A stretch of DNA of 11,156 nt, from positions 1 to 11,156 of the forward strand of contig JACVTC010000709.1 of assembly GCA_016946835.1 (NCBI GenBank), read 5' to 3'. Source of the stretch: Neocallimastix lanati (nom. inval.) (Eukaryota; Neocallimastigomycota; Neocallimastigomycetes; Neocallimastigales; Neocallimastigaceae). The number at the start of each line of letters is the position of its first letter. The first letter of the stretch is position 1. The position numbers and the translations under genes were made by a program. This document shows, piece after piece, positions 1 through 9,144 of this stretch. The notes under the pieces were generated by a model that made no database searches, was not told the origin of the DNA, and saw nothing but the letters and a program-made list of their open reading frames with translations.

Positions 1-33
1 TTATTATTTATTGTATTATTTTTGTTGTACTAT

Positions 34-1328
34 TTAATGATTAATTTTTAGGATTTGTATTGGAATTCGTAATTCGTATTTATAATTGTTTATTATATTA
101 GTATTTAATGAAGATGAATTTAATGACGATGCATTTAATAAAGATGTATTTAATGAACTTGAATTATTTGATGTAGTTTGCTAATGAATCTACCGTCGTA
201 CTAGAATCGGCATTGACATATTTATTAGTTTCATTACTATATTTGAAATTATAGTACTACCTAAACTTCCTGGAGTTTCGATGACAGAACTTTGATTATT
301 TGAATAAGGACTATTGATATTTAACATTTCATTTGAGGATGAATGAACAGTAATAGCTGTATTTAATGTATCATTAGAATTATCTATTTCCATTTTAATA
401 TTTGGTACGATGGTTTTACTTATATCATTATTAATATCTTTAATAAGTCTTCCTCTTTGATTGACTTAAACCTACAGTGGTATAATCATAAACCATTATC
501 TGGACGTCTTAATTCTATTTTAAATTTTTATATAACTCTTCTGGAATTAAATAATCTATTAATTCTATTAGTAAATCTGAAGATTCCGTAACTGAATTAC
601 TTTTTGTATGTTCAACCTATTACATATACATATAAATTTTTTTTAAAAAAAAAAAAAAAATATATGTATATATATATATATATTTTTAATATAAATTTAT
701 TACTTAATATAAATTATTACTATTATTATTATATAAAATTTTATTTTAGTTCGTAATTTTAATTTTATTTTTTATTTTATTTACTTCAACTAGTAATCCT
801 TTTGAATTTGAACCAACATTTAAATTACCATATCGAACGCTATAATCACCTATTTCGAAACTATATCCCTAATTTTATATATTAAAACATTTTTTTTTTT
901 TTTGAAAAATATTGATTTAGATTTTATTATGATATAGAGATTAAATATAATATTATATAAAAAATTTTAAGAATTTAATATTATTCATTACATCAATTTT
1001 TGCAACTTGACGAAATGCCCATATATTTTTAATTTTATTAATTAGTTCAACTAAAGAATATCTGCTTCCATTACTAATTTTTCATCTATAATAGGAATAG
1101 ACATGTTTTGGCTTTGAAGAAAATGATAATAAATACATTGATTCACCTCTTCCTGAATTTTTAATTAATTCTCTAGGTACTCTTGGAAATATAACTGATT
1201 TATATAATTTAACAAACAACACTCCAATGATCTGTCCTTTACCTCCAAATATATTTATTATTCGATTTTCCATAGCAGACATTATTTCTGTTTTTGCAGA
1301 AATTTCTTTGATATAAAATATACTTCAT
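34..1328 (-). CDS. MED20: Mediator subunit 20-like gene (3 exons, several frameshifts)
   Basis: Role (family knowledge): MED20/Srb2 pairs with MED18 in the Mediator head module and helps RNA polymerase II initiation in the nucleus. Seen: exons 1328-992, 868-785 and 616-34, joined in phase 0 by GT-AG introns. Exon 1 carries a MYLLSFSSKP strand, then an NIWAFRQ motif like the NIWMQRQ segment of yeast Srb2. Exon 2 reads FEIGDYSVRYGNLNVG and ends KGLLVE, matching the conserved MED20 strand pair. Exon 3 begins VEHTKSNS and continues into a hydrophobic helix, as in the family. The ATG at 1328 gives a plausible short N-terminus but needs one frameshift. After about residue 200 the protein runs on into an Asn/Ser-rich tail to about 330 residues, while MED20 is usually 200-220. 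Indels are inferred near 1315-1318, 1106-1109, 1053-1055, 518-521, 490-492, 455-463, 228-240 and 165-180. Stop TAA at 36-34. The family call rests on motif recall, not a search. Confidence 0.68.
105..165 (-). repeat. 15-bp imperfect tandem repeat in the MED20-like tail
   Basis: About four copies of a unit close to TTTAATGAAGATGAA (plus strand). On the coding strand this reads as a five-residue repeat of the form S-S-L-N-T/A/S. It sits near the C-terminus of the MED20-like protein, in an otherwise Asn/Ser-rich tail. The repeat period is a multiple of three, so copy-number change would keep the frame. Confidence 0.6.
617..784 (-). other. Intron 2 of the MED20-like gene (168 nt)
   Basis: Donor GTAAAT follows the Glu codon that ends exon 2; the acceptor is GTAATAG before GTTGAACA. 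Phase 0, joining KGLLVE to VEHTK, the expected MED20 continuation. The last 45 nt contain a T16/A8 tract pair flanked by ATATGTATA-type sequence, so the RNA could fold into a hairpin just upstream of the 3' splice site. Confidence 0.72.
869..991 (-). other. Intron 1 of the MED20-like gene (123 nt)
   Basis: Donor GTAATG follows the Asp codon that ends exon 1; the acceptor is AAATTAG before GGATATAG. The split is phase 0 and joins AKID to GYSF, giving continuous MED20-like sequence. The intron is AT-only in most of its length, with a long A tract (minus strand) some 25 nt before the acceptor. Confidence 0.72.
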
Positions 1329-1491
1329 TAAATATATGTATATACATTTTTATTATTAAATTCGCATTTAATTATATATATACACACATATATTTTTTTT
1401 TTTTTTTATTTTTGATTATAAAGAAATAAGTATAAATTTCAAATAATTTATTTTCACACATTTACATAATTAGGGATTTTAAATTAATTCA

Positions 1492-1493
<2 letters not shown>

Positions 1494-1551
<58 letters not shown>
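1494..1551. repeat. (TTA)n trinucleotide microsatellite
   Basis: About 19 uninterrupted TTA/ATT units. It lies about 170 bp upstream of the MED20-like start codon, outside any gene I can support. Such runs are typical of very AT-rich eukaryotic genomes and are probably polymorphic in length. Confidence 0.95.
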
Positions 1552-1553
<2 letters not shown>

Positions 1554-1861
1554 TGAATATATTGAATTATTAATTAAAAAAATCAAAAATTTTAATTTTA
1601 ATAGAAATTAATACAATTAATATATATATATTGTGAAATAGTACATATGATTAATTTTAAATTTATTATATAAAATTTATATATTAAAATGATAGATATT
1701 ATAAAAGCAAATAAAGTTATTGTTAGATATAGAAATGATATATATATTATATAAATAATAATATTAATAATAATAATAATAAAAAAAAAGAAAAAGAAAA
1801 TCATTTATAAATAATTTTTGATTTAAAGATTTACCATGTAACCACCCATTTTTCTATACAA

Positions 1862-1892
<31 letters not shown>

Positions 1893-2329
1893 ATAATTAT
1901 TAGATAATAATTTAACAATGGTAAATAATTATTTCATAAAATAATTCTAATTCATATCTTGTATTGATATTTAATCGAACTAAAAAATAAATAAAAGTAT
2001 TTTATAATAATAAATATTTATTTTTTTTAAGATTCTTAATCATAAATTAAAAATGATTTAATATGAAAAAAAAGAAAAAAAATTTTTTAAATAAAATTTT
2101 ATTTTTATAAAGGAAATAATAAATTTTAATATAAAATATTAAGAGATTTATATTTTTTTAAAATTGTTTAATATATATTAAATAAATAAATAAATAAATA
2201 AAAATAATAAAATTTTAATAATTTAATATATTAAATAAATATAATTTTTTTTTTTCAAATCAATTAAAAAATAATGAATTTAGAAATATTATTTATTATT
2301 TAAAATAAAAATTTAACTATATAAATATT

Positions 2330-2362
<33 letters not shown>

Positions 2363-2408
2363 ATATTTCAATAGAAATACCTATTTAATTGTTAAACCAT
2401 TATGTATT

Positions 2409-2577
2409 TACAATGAAAAAATTAAACAATGGTTAATTGAATTTTATAAAGAAAAGATATATATATATAATATTTTAAAATATAATTATTAAAGAGTTCA
2501 TATATTATTTGATCTAAATTTATTTCGGCTTTTATAATCATTTCATCATCATTATTATTTTTTATTATGACAATAAC
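2409..2577 (-). other. Possible coding scrap, unidentified
   Basis: A minus-strand reading frame open for about 56 codons between stops, beginning KVIVIIKNNNDDEM and continuing with mixed charged and hydrophobic residues (GCC Ala, GAT Asp, CAA Gln codons). It has no proper start codon, and I could not place splice sites that link it to another exon. In DNA of this composition a frame this long is mildly unusual. It could be an exon remnant or chance; I do not recognise a family. Confidence 0.15.
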
Positions 2578-2688
2578 TTTTTATTTATTTATGTGTTTAT
2601 TTATTTATAATAGTAAAAATATATAATAAACTAAAATTATAAAAAAAAAAAATAAATAAATAAAGAAATATTATTAAAACGTATAGAA

Positions 2689-3956
2689 AAAAATAAATAG
2701 TAGAATATAAATATAAGTACAGATTGAATAAAATAAAATAAAATAAATAGTAGAATATAAATATAAGTACAGATTGAATAAAATAAAATAAAATAAATAG
2801 TAGAATATAAAATATAAGTACAGATTGAATAAAATAAAATAAAATAAATAGTAGAATATAAATATAAGTACAGATTGAATTAAAATAAAATAAAATAATA
2901 GTAGAATATAAATATAAGTACAGATTGAATAAAATAAAATAAAATAAATAGTAGAATATAAAATATAAGTACAGATTGAATAAAATAAAATAAAATAATA
3001 GTAGAATATAATATAAGTAAGATTGAATAAAATAAAATAAAATAAATAGTAGAATATAAATATAAGTACAGATTGAATAACAATAAATAAAATAAATAGT
3101 AGAATATAAATCTAGTACAGATGAATAAAATAAATAAATAAATAAAATAAATAGTAGAATATAAATATAAGTACAGATTGAATAAAAATAAAATAAAATA
3201 AATAGTAGAATATAAATATAAGTACAGATTGAATAAAATAAAATAAATAAATAGCAGAATATAAATATAAGTACAAGTACAGATTGAATAAAATAAAATA
3301 AAAATAAATAGTAGAATATAAATATAAGTACAAGTACAGATTGAATAAAATAAAATAAAATAAAATAGTAGAAAATATAAATATAAGTACAAGTACAGAT
3401 TGAATAAAATAAAATAAAATAAATAGTAGAATATAAATATAAGTACAAGTACAGATTGAATAAAATAAATAAAATAAATAGTAGAATATAAATATAAGTA
3501 CAAGTACAGATTGAATAAAATAAAATAAAATAAATAGTAGAATATAAATATAAGTACAAGTACAGATTGAATAAAATAAAATAAAATAAATAGTAGAATA
3601 TAAATATAAGTACAAGTACAGATTGAATAAAATAAAATAAAATAAATAGTAGAATATAAATATAAGTACAAGTACAGATTGAATAAATAAAATAAAATAA
3701 ATAGTAGAATATAAATATAAGTACAAGTACAGATTGAATAAAATAAAATAAAATAAATAGTAGAATATAAATATAAATATAAGTACAGATTGAATAAAAT
3801 AAAATAAAATAAATAGTAGAATATAAAATATAAGTACAGATTGAATAAAATAAAATAAAATAAAATAAAATAAATAGTAGAATATAAATATAAGTACAAG
3901 TACAGATTGAATAAAATAAAATAAAATAAAATAAAATAAAATAAAATAAATAAATA
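2689..3956. repeat. Minisatellite array, about 23 units of 50 or 56 bp
   Basis: Each unit contains a core GTAGAATATAAATATAAG, then TACAGATTGAATAAAATAA and more AAAAT repeats. Unit starts fall near 2698, 2748, 2798, 2849, 2899, 2949, 2999 and so on to 3875. Two subtypes are visible. Units 1-11 and 21-22 are about 50 bp. Units 12-20 and 23 are about 56 bp because AAGTAC is duplicated (GTACAAGTACAG). Small indels in the AAAAT part give minor length variants. All three minus-strand frames stay largely open (Leu/Tyr/Phe/Ile only), because unit lengths are 2 modulo 3 and the minus strand of the unit lacks stops; I see no reason to call these genes. The array is downstream of the HMGR gene. Confidence 0.95.
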
Positions 3957-4010
<54 letters not shown>

Positions 4011-4080
4011 CTAGCAAAATTAATACCTTTTAATTTTTTTTTTTTTTTTTTTTTTATTATTATTATTATTATTTATTTAA
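3946..4080. repeat. Composite inverted repeat (AAAT)n(AAT)nA30 / T22(ATT)n(ATTT)n
   Basis: The left arm at about 3946-4007 runs AAAT units, AAT units, then A30 (3978-4007). After 26 bases the right arm runs T22 (4034-4055), ATT units and ATTT units to about 4080. The order of the three simple repeats is mirrored and complementary, so the segment could form a hairpin of more than 40 bp with a 26-base loop. It separates the minisatellite from the 3' end of the HMGR gene. Confidence 0.85.
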
Positions 4081-4123
4081 TTTTTTTTATATTATATTTT
4101 ATTTTATATATAATTTTTAAACA

Positions 4124-4129
4124 TTTATT
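4124..4129 (-). promoter_or_regulatory. Candidate poly(A) signal of the HMGR gene
   Basis: AATAAA on the minus strand about 47 nt after the TGA at 4178-4176, inside GAAATAAATG. Position and sequence suit a eukaryotic polyadenylation signal, but AATAAA strings are common in DNA this AT-rich, so the call is weak. Confidence 0.3.
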
Positions 4130-4175
4130 TCTATTTTTAATAATTTAAAATTTACTTTTTAATTTTACCATATAT

Positions 4176-6700
4176 TCAATTGGTATTTAAACTATCTAAT
4201 AAATTTTTAACATTATAATATTTTTGGTATTCTTCAATAGTATTTTCAAGCATTTCTTTTGAGAAAAGAAGGCATGTTTCTGTATTGAATAATTGTGATT
4301 TTATAATAGAATGATTAGTTTCTAATAAATACTGTTTAATTTCTTCTTGATAAACGTTGATAGAAAGGTTCATTATCAAATTGATTCAATAGTATTGACT
4401 AAAGAAGGTGAACTAACAGAATCATCTGTATCATCATCTTCTTCAAAGTGAAACATATTTGTTTTGGACTAGTTTTTTCACGCATTTCCTTCCAAATGAT
4501 AAAGGAATTAGTAATACCGTTACCTATATTACCATCATGACTTAATTTTTTATTTTGATTTTGAATTAGCATAAGATCACGGCCTAGACGACCAAGATCA
4601 TGATCTTTAGCTAATTCCCATTCTAAATAACTACCTAAAGTTAGAAGGAATTTTATTCTACGAGAATTAATAAGCGTTGGATCAACAGATATAGCATTAC
4701 AAAGTAAAATCATAGTTACCTTGGAATCTCTTAGAATAGACTGGTATAAAACGGTTAAATAAATTAATATAAGGTGGATCTTGTGTCTTACCATTAATAA
4801 CAACTAGTGGATGAACTTCACTTGGTTTATATGGTGGTATTGGTGAAGAAACAATAGCACTAATAACCTTTCTTTGTTCTTCAAGAAGTGATGATGATAG
4901 TGAAGAATGACCAACCCATTGAACTACTCTTAATTCAAATACTTGCCATAATGCTAATAATAATGGGAAACCTACTTGAATTAAAGTCGGATCTCTTAAG
5001 TTTTTGATATCGTCTGCAATATCTAAAAACATTCTTACGGAAAATGCCAGTATCTGGAACAGACCATGATAAACCACTACTACTTGGAACTGAATGAGCA
5101 GAAATTGGTCCTGGTAAATGTATATTTTGATTTTGAAGTTGTTGATTAGCGTATGCTTGAACACTTAAAAGATATTTCTCAATTGATGGCTGTTGTGTTT
5201 TAGTTTTTGAGGAAGAAGGTGATGATTTAGGTCTCTTTGAGTGTCTAAAGATTCTTTCAATGAAACGAGTAGTTTGTTTTGGATAGTATGTCATTAATCT
5301 TGTAGTGATAATATTTATAATCATTGAAAGGAATTTTAATTTTTTAGCTAAAACATAGTTAGCACGTCCTGAAGATGCAGTATTAAAATGGAATTTATCT
5401 AAAATATCAGCCATTGATGAAATCCAAGTGTAATCCTTATTTCCAAATAAAAGTTGAGAAATTGGATCATCATTAGAGCCAGTTGGATATTCAATATTAG
5501 TTGGTTGATCGGTTAAAGTTTGAAATGCTATATTTAATGTAACACGATTATTTTTATCTTCACCTTCTGGAACATATTCTTCGAAATAAAACATACTTGG
5601 TGGCTTAGACGATTGGGAATCTGTACCTTCTAAGTGTTTTCTTAATGTACTATGTAATTCATGAGCTAATAAATACTTCTTAGCGGCATTTAAATTAATT
5701 CTATTACATGCTACCATATAATCAGTAACTTCAGCAATAGTATGTGATGGTGCACCAGCAGCAATAGCAATATTACGAGCGTGAAGAGACATATGTCCTC
5801 TTTGAATACCTTCAGTGGTTAAAGCTCTAACAGCAGCAAAGTTTTGAGCAAGTCCAACACAAGCAAAAATCTTTTATTAAATAATATATTTATGCATATA
5901 TATTATTTTATAAAATAATAATAAAGAAATATAATTATAACAAATTAGTAAATTATTTTATTAAACTATAATAAATTTAGAAAATTATAATAATGAACAA
6001 TTATAAAATTAGTAAATATTTATTTAGCAAATTAAATGAAGAAAAAAAAAAAAAAAAAAATATTATATATTTACAGCTGATAAAGCTTTAGAATCAGGAT
6101 GGCCCATTAGACCTAAAGTATAGTGATATACAGGATTTGTTTTAAGTACACCACCCTTGGTACCGACTGCAATTGGTAATTTAATTTCACCACAGAAATA
6201 GCGTTGTTTAACATTAACATCTTCAATTTCTTCTTCAACTTCTTCAACCCAATAACTAGTTAATGATTTATAATGACCCCTTACTGGTTCATTAGCAGTT
6301 TCACTTGAACCACTAGCTGCATATGCATGAGCAGCTGCTTCAATAGCTCTCCAATCTTGACCGGTTGCTAATGCAACAGCATCAATACCATTTAAAATTC
6401 CTTTATTGTGAGTTGTAGCTCTATAAACATCATCTTCAGCAAATTCATAAGCTTCAATCATACCTCTTGCTACTTGTTCACCAGTATATTTCTTATATTT
6501 CATTTTTTCAACTGGGATTTTGATGAGGCCTTTAATAATTTATTTATTATATTATTTTGTTCAGAATTCGAATTTGAATAATTTTATTATTAATATGTTA
6601 TAATTATTTATATATTTTTATTTTATATTATTAGAAATTTTATTATATATATGTATTTAATTATATAATAATTATAATAATAATATATATATAACGAACG

Positions 6701-6741
<41 letters not shown>

Positions 6742-6930
6742 AAAAATTAAATAAATGAAAATAGATTAAAATATATTAAAGATAGAAAATAAATAATAAA
6801 ATAATTTAACTTACAGTAATAATTCTTTCTGTACATAAATTAGATACAATTCTTAATCCTATTCTACCATTAGTTAAATCGGCAAGGAAAGGAGCGACAC
6901 CTTCGGCGACAGTACTAGCACAATTAGCAC

Positions 6931-6970
<40 letters not shown>

Positions 6971-7733
6971 GAAATACAATAAATTAAAATTTATAATTTG
7001 TAAAAAATAATAAATACATATAAATTTAAAATAATTATAGAATTATTTTTTATTTTAATTTTTTATTTTTTAAAATATATATATATATATATATAAATTA
7101 TATATCATAACATAAATATATTTTATTTAAATTACCCATAGCATCACAAACATCAATGTGAAAGTGACAAATTAACCATTCACTTGATGGAGAATCAAAA
7201 ACAACTTGGTTAGATCTAAGTTTTCTTTCATTTTTTTTAATTCTACGAACTATCATATTCACTACACCACCACCTCTTGAATACATATTTTGACAATATT
7301 GATTTGCATAAGTAATAATTTCATTTTTCATGCTATTTAACTATAAAATAAATAATTAATTATTAGAATACAAGGAAAATAAATTTATGAATAGTTATAT
7401 TACTATATATTAGGATGTTTTTTTCTTGTAAATACTTTAATTATAATACATTTATATATATAATAAACCAAAAAATTGATATATCATATACCTTCTTTTC
7501 ATTTTCATCTAAAAGACTATCAGGAACATCTAAAATGACAACTTGAGCGAAAGTAATATTTCTTTCAGAGGTTGTAGTGTAAAATGTTTTTCCTTTACCA
7601 AATTGAGATACCGTTTTTAGCAGCACCAGATACTGCTGCCACTACTGATGGTTCTTCGATCGCCATTGGAACTATAATTGGCTTACCATCAATATTGAAA
7701 TTTAAGGCAACACCAACTGGAAGACCAAGTGTA
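4176..7733 (-). CDS. Class II HMG-CoA reductase with long C-terminal extension, 5'-incomplete, frameshifted
   Basis: Function (family): interconverts HMG-CoA and mevalonate using NAD(P)H, in isoprenoid metabolism. Seen: five exons, 7733-7492, 7340-7136, 6930-6811 (or 6815), 6529-6075 and 5870-4176. Motifs in order: GLPVGVALNF; EEPSVVAA with the catalytic Glu (7652-7657); RGGGVV; DVCDAMGAN across an intron; THNKG with the catalytic Lys (6404-6402); DWRAIEAAAHAYA with the catalytic Asp (6356-6354); GLAQNFAAVRAL; RGHMSLHARN with the catalytic His (5795-5793). These are class II (bacterial-type) signatures, and no membrane domain is seen. The catalytic unit ends near 5650, where class II enzymes (about 430 aa) stop. 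Here about 490 unassigned residues follow to the TGA at 4176. Exon 1 starts in mid-codon with the family's expected TLGLPVG, so at least one upstream exon (about 50 residues) is missing. Single-base indels lie at 7614-7618, 5041-5044, 4748-4751, 4462-4465 and 4378-4380. Confidence 0.9.
5871..6074 (-). other. HMGR intron between exons D and E (204 nt)
   Basis: Donor GTAAAT after the Ala codon of SKALSA; acceptor ATAAAAG before ATTTTTGC. Phase 0, joining to IFACVGLAQNFAAVRAL, the conserved class II block. A T-rich tract (20 or more on the coding strand) lies close to the donor rather than the acceptor. Confidence 0.88.
6530..6810 (-). other. HMGR intron between exons C and D (281 nt), ambiguous donor
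   Basis: The acceptor is TTAAAG before GCCTCATC (exon D from 6529). The best-looking donor, GTAAGTT after ATTACT (exon end 6815), breaks the frame into exon D. The GT four bases on (GTTAAA, exon end 6811) keeps it and yields RIITVSLIKIPVEK. I therefore prefer the weaker donor. The alternative is a one-base error near the junction. Long A runs (T on the coding strand) occupy 6703-6746. Confidence 0.7.
6931..7135 (-). other. HMGR intron between exons B and C (205 nt), T20/A19 at the acceptor
   Basis: Donor GTAATT splits the Gly codon of DAMGAN; the acceptor AG comes directly after 19 A residues and exon C begins GTGCTAAT. Phase 1. Just upstream of the A19 is T20 (plus-strand coordinates 6932-6970 for the pair), so a U20/A19 stem could form with the 3' splice site at its foot. 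An (AT)n run follows the donor at about 7075-7095. Confidence 0.88.
7341..7491 (-). other. HMGR intron between exons A and B (151 nt)
   Basis: Donor GTATAT after AAGAAG; acceptor TTTATAG before TTAAATAGC. Phase 0, joining DENEKK to LNSMKN, which keeps the class II reading through to ARGGG-like RGGGVV. Confidence 0.85.
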
Positions 7734-8192
7734 CTATTTATATAAAATACAAATAATTATTAATTTATTTCTTTTTATTATTATTATTTTTTTAAAAAAA
7801 AAATAAAAATTTAAATAGATGATATTTTTCTATAAATTTTCGTTATTTATAATAAATTCATTCATTATAAAATCCTAACTCTCAAAAATTATATATTTGT
7901 TATAAAAAAAAAGAATTTCACAATTAATATTATATTTCCAATTTCTTATTATTTCTTTTAACAATATAATATTTTTTTCAATTTAATTAATTATTTTATT
8001 ATCTATCTTCATTTAAAAAAAAAAATAAAAAACATATTGAATCATTTTTTTTTCTTTCAATATCTTTTACTGTTAATTTATTTTAAAACATTCCTGAATA
8101 CTATCATTTTAATATTTATACTGAAACTCAAAAATTTTACTATTTTCATTTTTTATTAAAATTTAAAATTAAATTAATATATCTTGTTATAA
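7734..8192. other. AT-rich stretch upstream of the first visible HMGR exon
   Basis: The acceptor AATAG at 7738-7734 shows that this is intron on the minus strand. I searched the complement for an exon ending in the expected ENVIG-type motif with a split Gly codon (GG|GT) and saw none, here or further right. The rest is A and T tracts without another gene. Confidence 0.6.
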
Positions 8193-8366
8193 GGCATGGA
8201 TTTTCACCTCCTGGTGAAAGATCTGATACAGATTCGGTTGATAACACTAATACTGAAAATTAATACTCGTAATAATGGAGGCGGTGCTATCATCAATTAA
8301 TGGGAAAAGTTAGAAACTATTGCTTCTAACGCATTTTTATAATTATATAATATATAATATTTCATT

Positions 8367-8373
<7 letters not shown>

Positions 8374-8418
<45 letters not shown>
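8374..8418. repeat. T45 homopolymer
   Basis: Forty-five consecutive T residues, the longest homopolymer in the window. It lies between two putative retroelement fragments. It may be a site of assembly or length uncertainty. Confidence 0.95.
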
Positions 8419-8964
8419 CATTTAAAACATATAATTTTATTATTATTATAAATTAAATAAAGTTATTCTCTAAGTCTAAAAAAAAAAAAAAAAATTATAA
8501 AATTATAATTATTATAATTACTTTTATTGTTATTAATAACTACTATATAATAATATTATATATTTATTCATATTAACTTATATATATTTATTTATTATGT
8601 AATTTATTAAAGAAAGTTTGTATTTATGTTTTATGTAAATTAGTTTATACATTTATTTTTGTGTTGTATAAATTTATGTTAACAATCACCTTAAATATTT
8701 TGGTAACTTGCATATATGTTAACAAACATATTAATGATATATGTTCTATTTAAAATATAATGAATGTTTTATCCACTTCTCTCTTTGTTAAGGATAATAC
8801 TTACATAATATCATATTAAATAATTAAGCAACATATATCAAATTGAGGATCTTATTTAATTCTATTTAAATGTCCAAAAGTACTTATTTAAACAGGCATG
8901 TGCCTTAAGAAACTACTTTAGCTAAAGACCAACGCCTTCACAGAAAGTTCAACTTTACGAATAG

Positions 8965-9144
8965 AAATTTTCTATTTCAAACTCTGCAAAAACTTATGGT
9001 ATTAAGGAAATTTTGGAAGCTGATATTATTGGTCATTTGAATAATGAATTTTTTATTTACGTTCCAAACGGTAATGATGCAACCAATAGGGCCGTTAAGG
9101 ACATTATTACCAACTTAGGCCTCAAAATGCCAAGATGTGAATAG
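8965..9144 (+). pseudogene. Integrase-like fragment (start of catalytic core)
   Basis: A 59-codon open stretch between stops without its own start. It reads KEILEADIIGHLNNEFFIY, which resembles the copia integrase opening (H-x-D-x-x-G-P, then a YF strand); the Asp would be the first residue of the D,D-E triad. The following NDATNRAVKDIITNLGLK does not reach the second Asp or the Glu before the RKHKKINNKF-like join. The middle of the catalytic core is therefore missing. The assignment depends on the downstream copia match; alone it would be unidentified. Confidence 0.4.

Larger units (their letters stand above)
1329..2688. other. Intergenic AT-rich region upstream of the MED20-like gene
   Basis: No convincing gene. 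The stretch holds the (TTA)n microsatellite, a T25 run at 1862-1886, short A and AT runs and AAATA repeats near 2180-2205. The MED20-like promoter should lie in its left end, but in sequence this AT-rich TATA-like strings are everywhere and none can be singled out. One stop-to-stop minus-strand segment at 2409-2577 has slightly more varied codons than its surroundings and is described separately. Confidence 0.6.

Noticed and set aside
1082-1282. 66-codon minus-strand frame as a complete small gene
   Set aside because: It is the middle of MED20-like exon 1; the conserved sequence continues in other frames on both sides.
1598-1804. 68-codon minus-strand open frame
   Set aside because: Low-complexity Ile/Phe/Tyr translation of A/T tracts, with no conserved-looking segment.
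2689-3956. CRISPR-like array
   Set aside because: The units are contiguous tandem repeats without unique spacers, in a eukaryotic context.
2597-4017. Three overlapping minus-strand open frames of 300-340 codons
   Set aside because: They are made only of Leu, Tyr, Phe, Ile, Ser and Thr from the minisatellite. All three frames of the same strand are open because the unit lacks stops on that strand and is 2 modulo 3 in length.
4399-5164. Two overlapping open frames at 4399-4803 and 4697-5164 as separate genes
   Set aside because: Each continues the HMGR C-terminal extension after a one-base shift in an A4 run; their overlapping ends read as nonsense in the other frame.
7441-7626. Short minus-strand frame as its own gene starting at GTG
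   Set aside because: It is the second half of HMGR exon A after the extra base at 7614-7618, and it ends by running into the intron.
8190-8340. A missing HMGR exon on the minus strand
   Set aside because: The complement gives frequent stops and no ENVIG-type motif or suitable donor; the plus strand reads more like retroelement protein.
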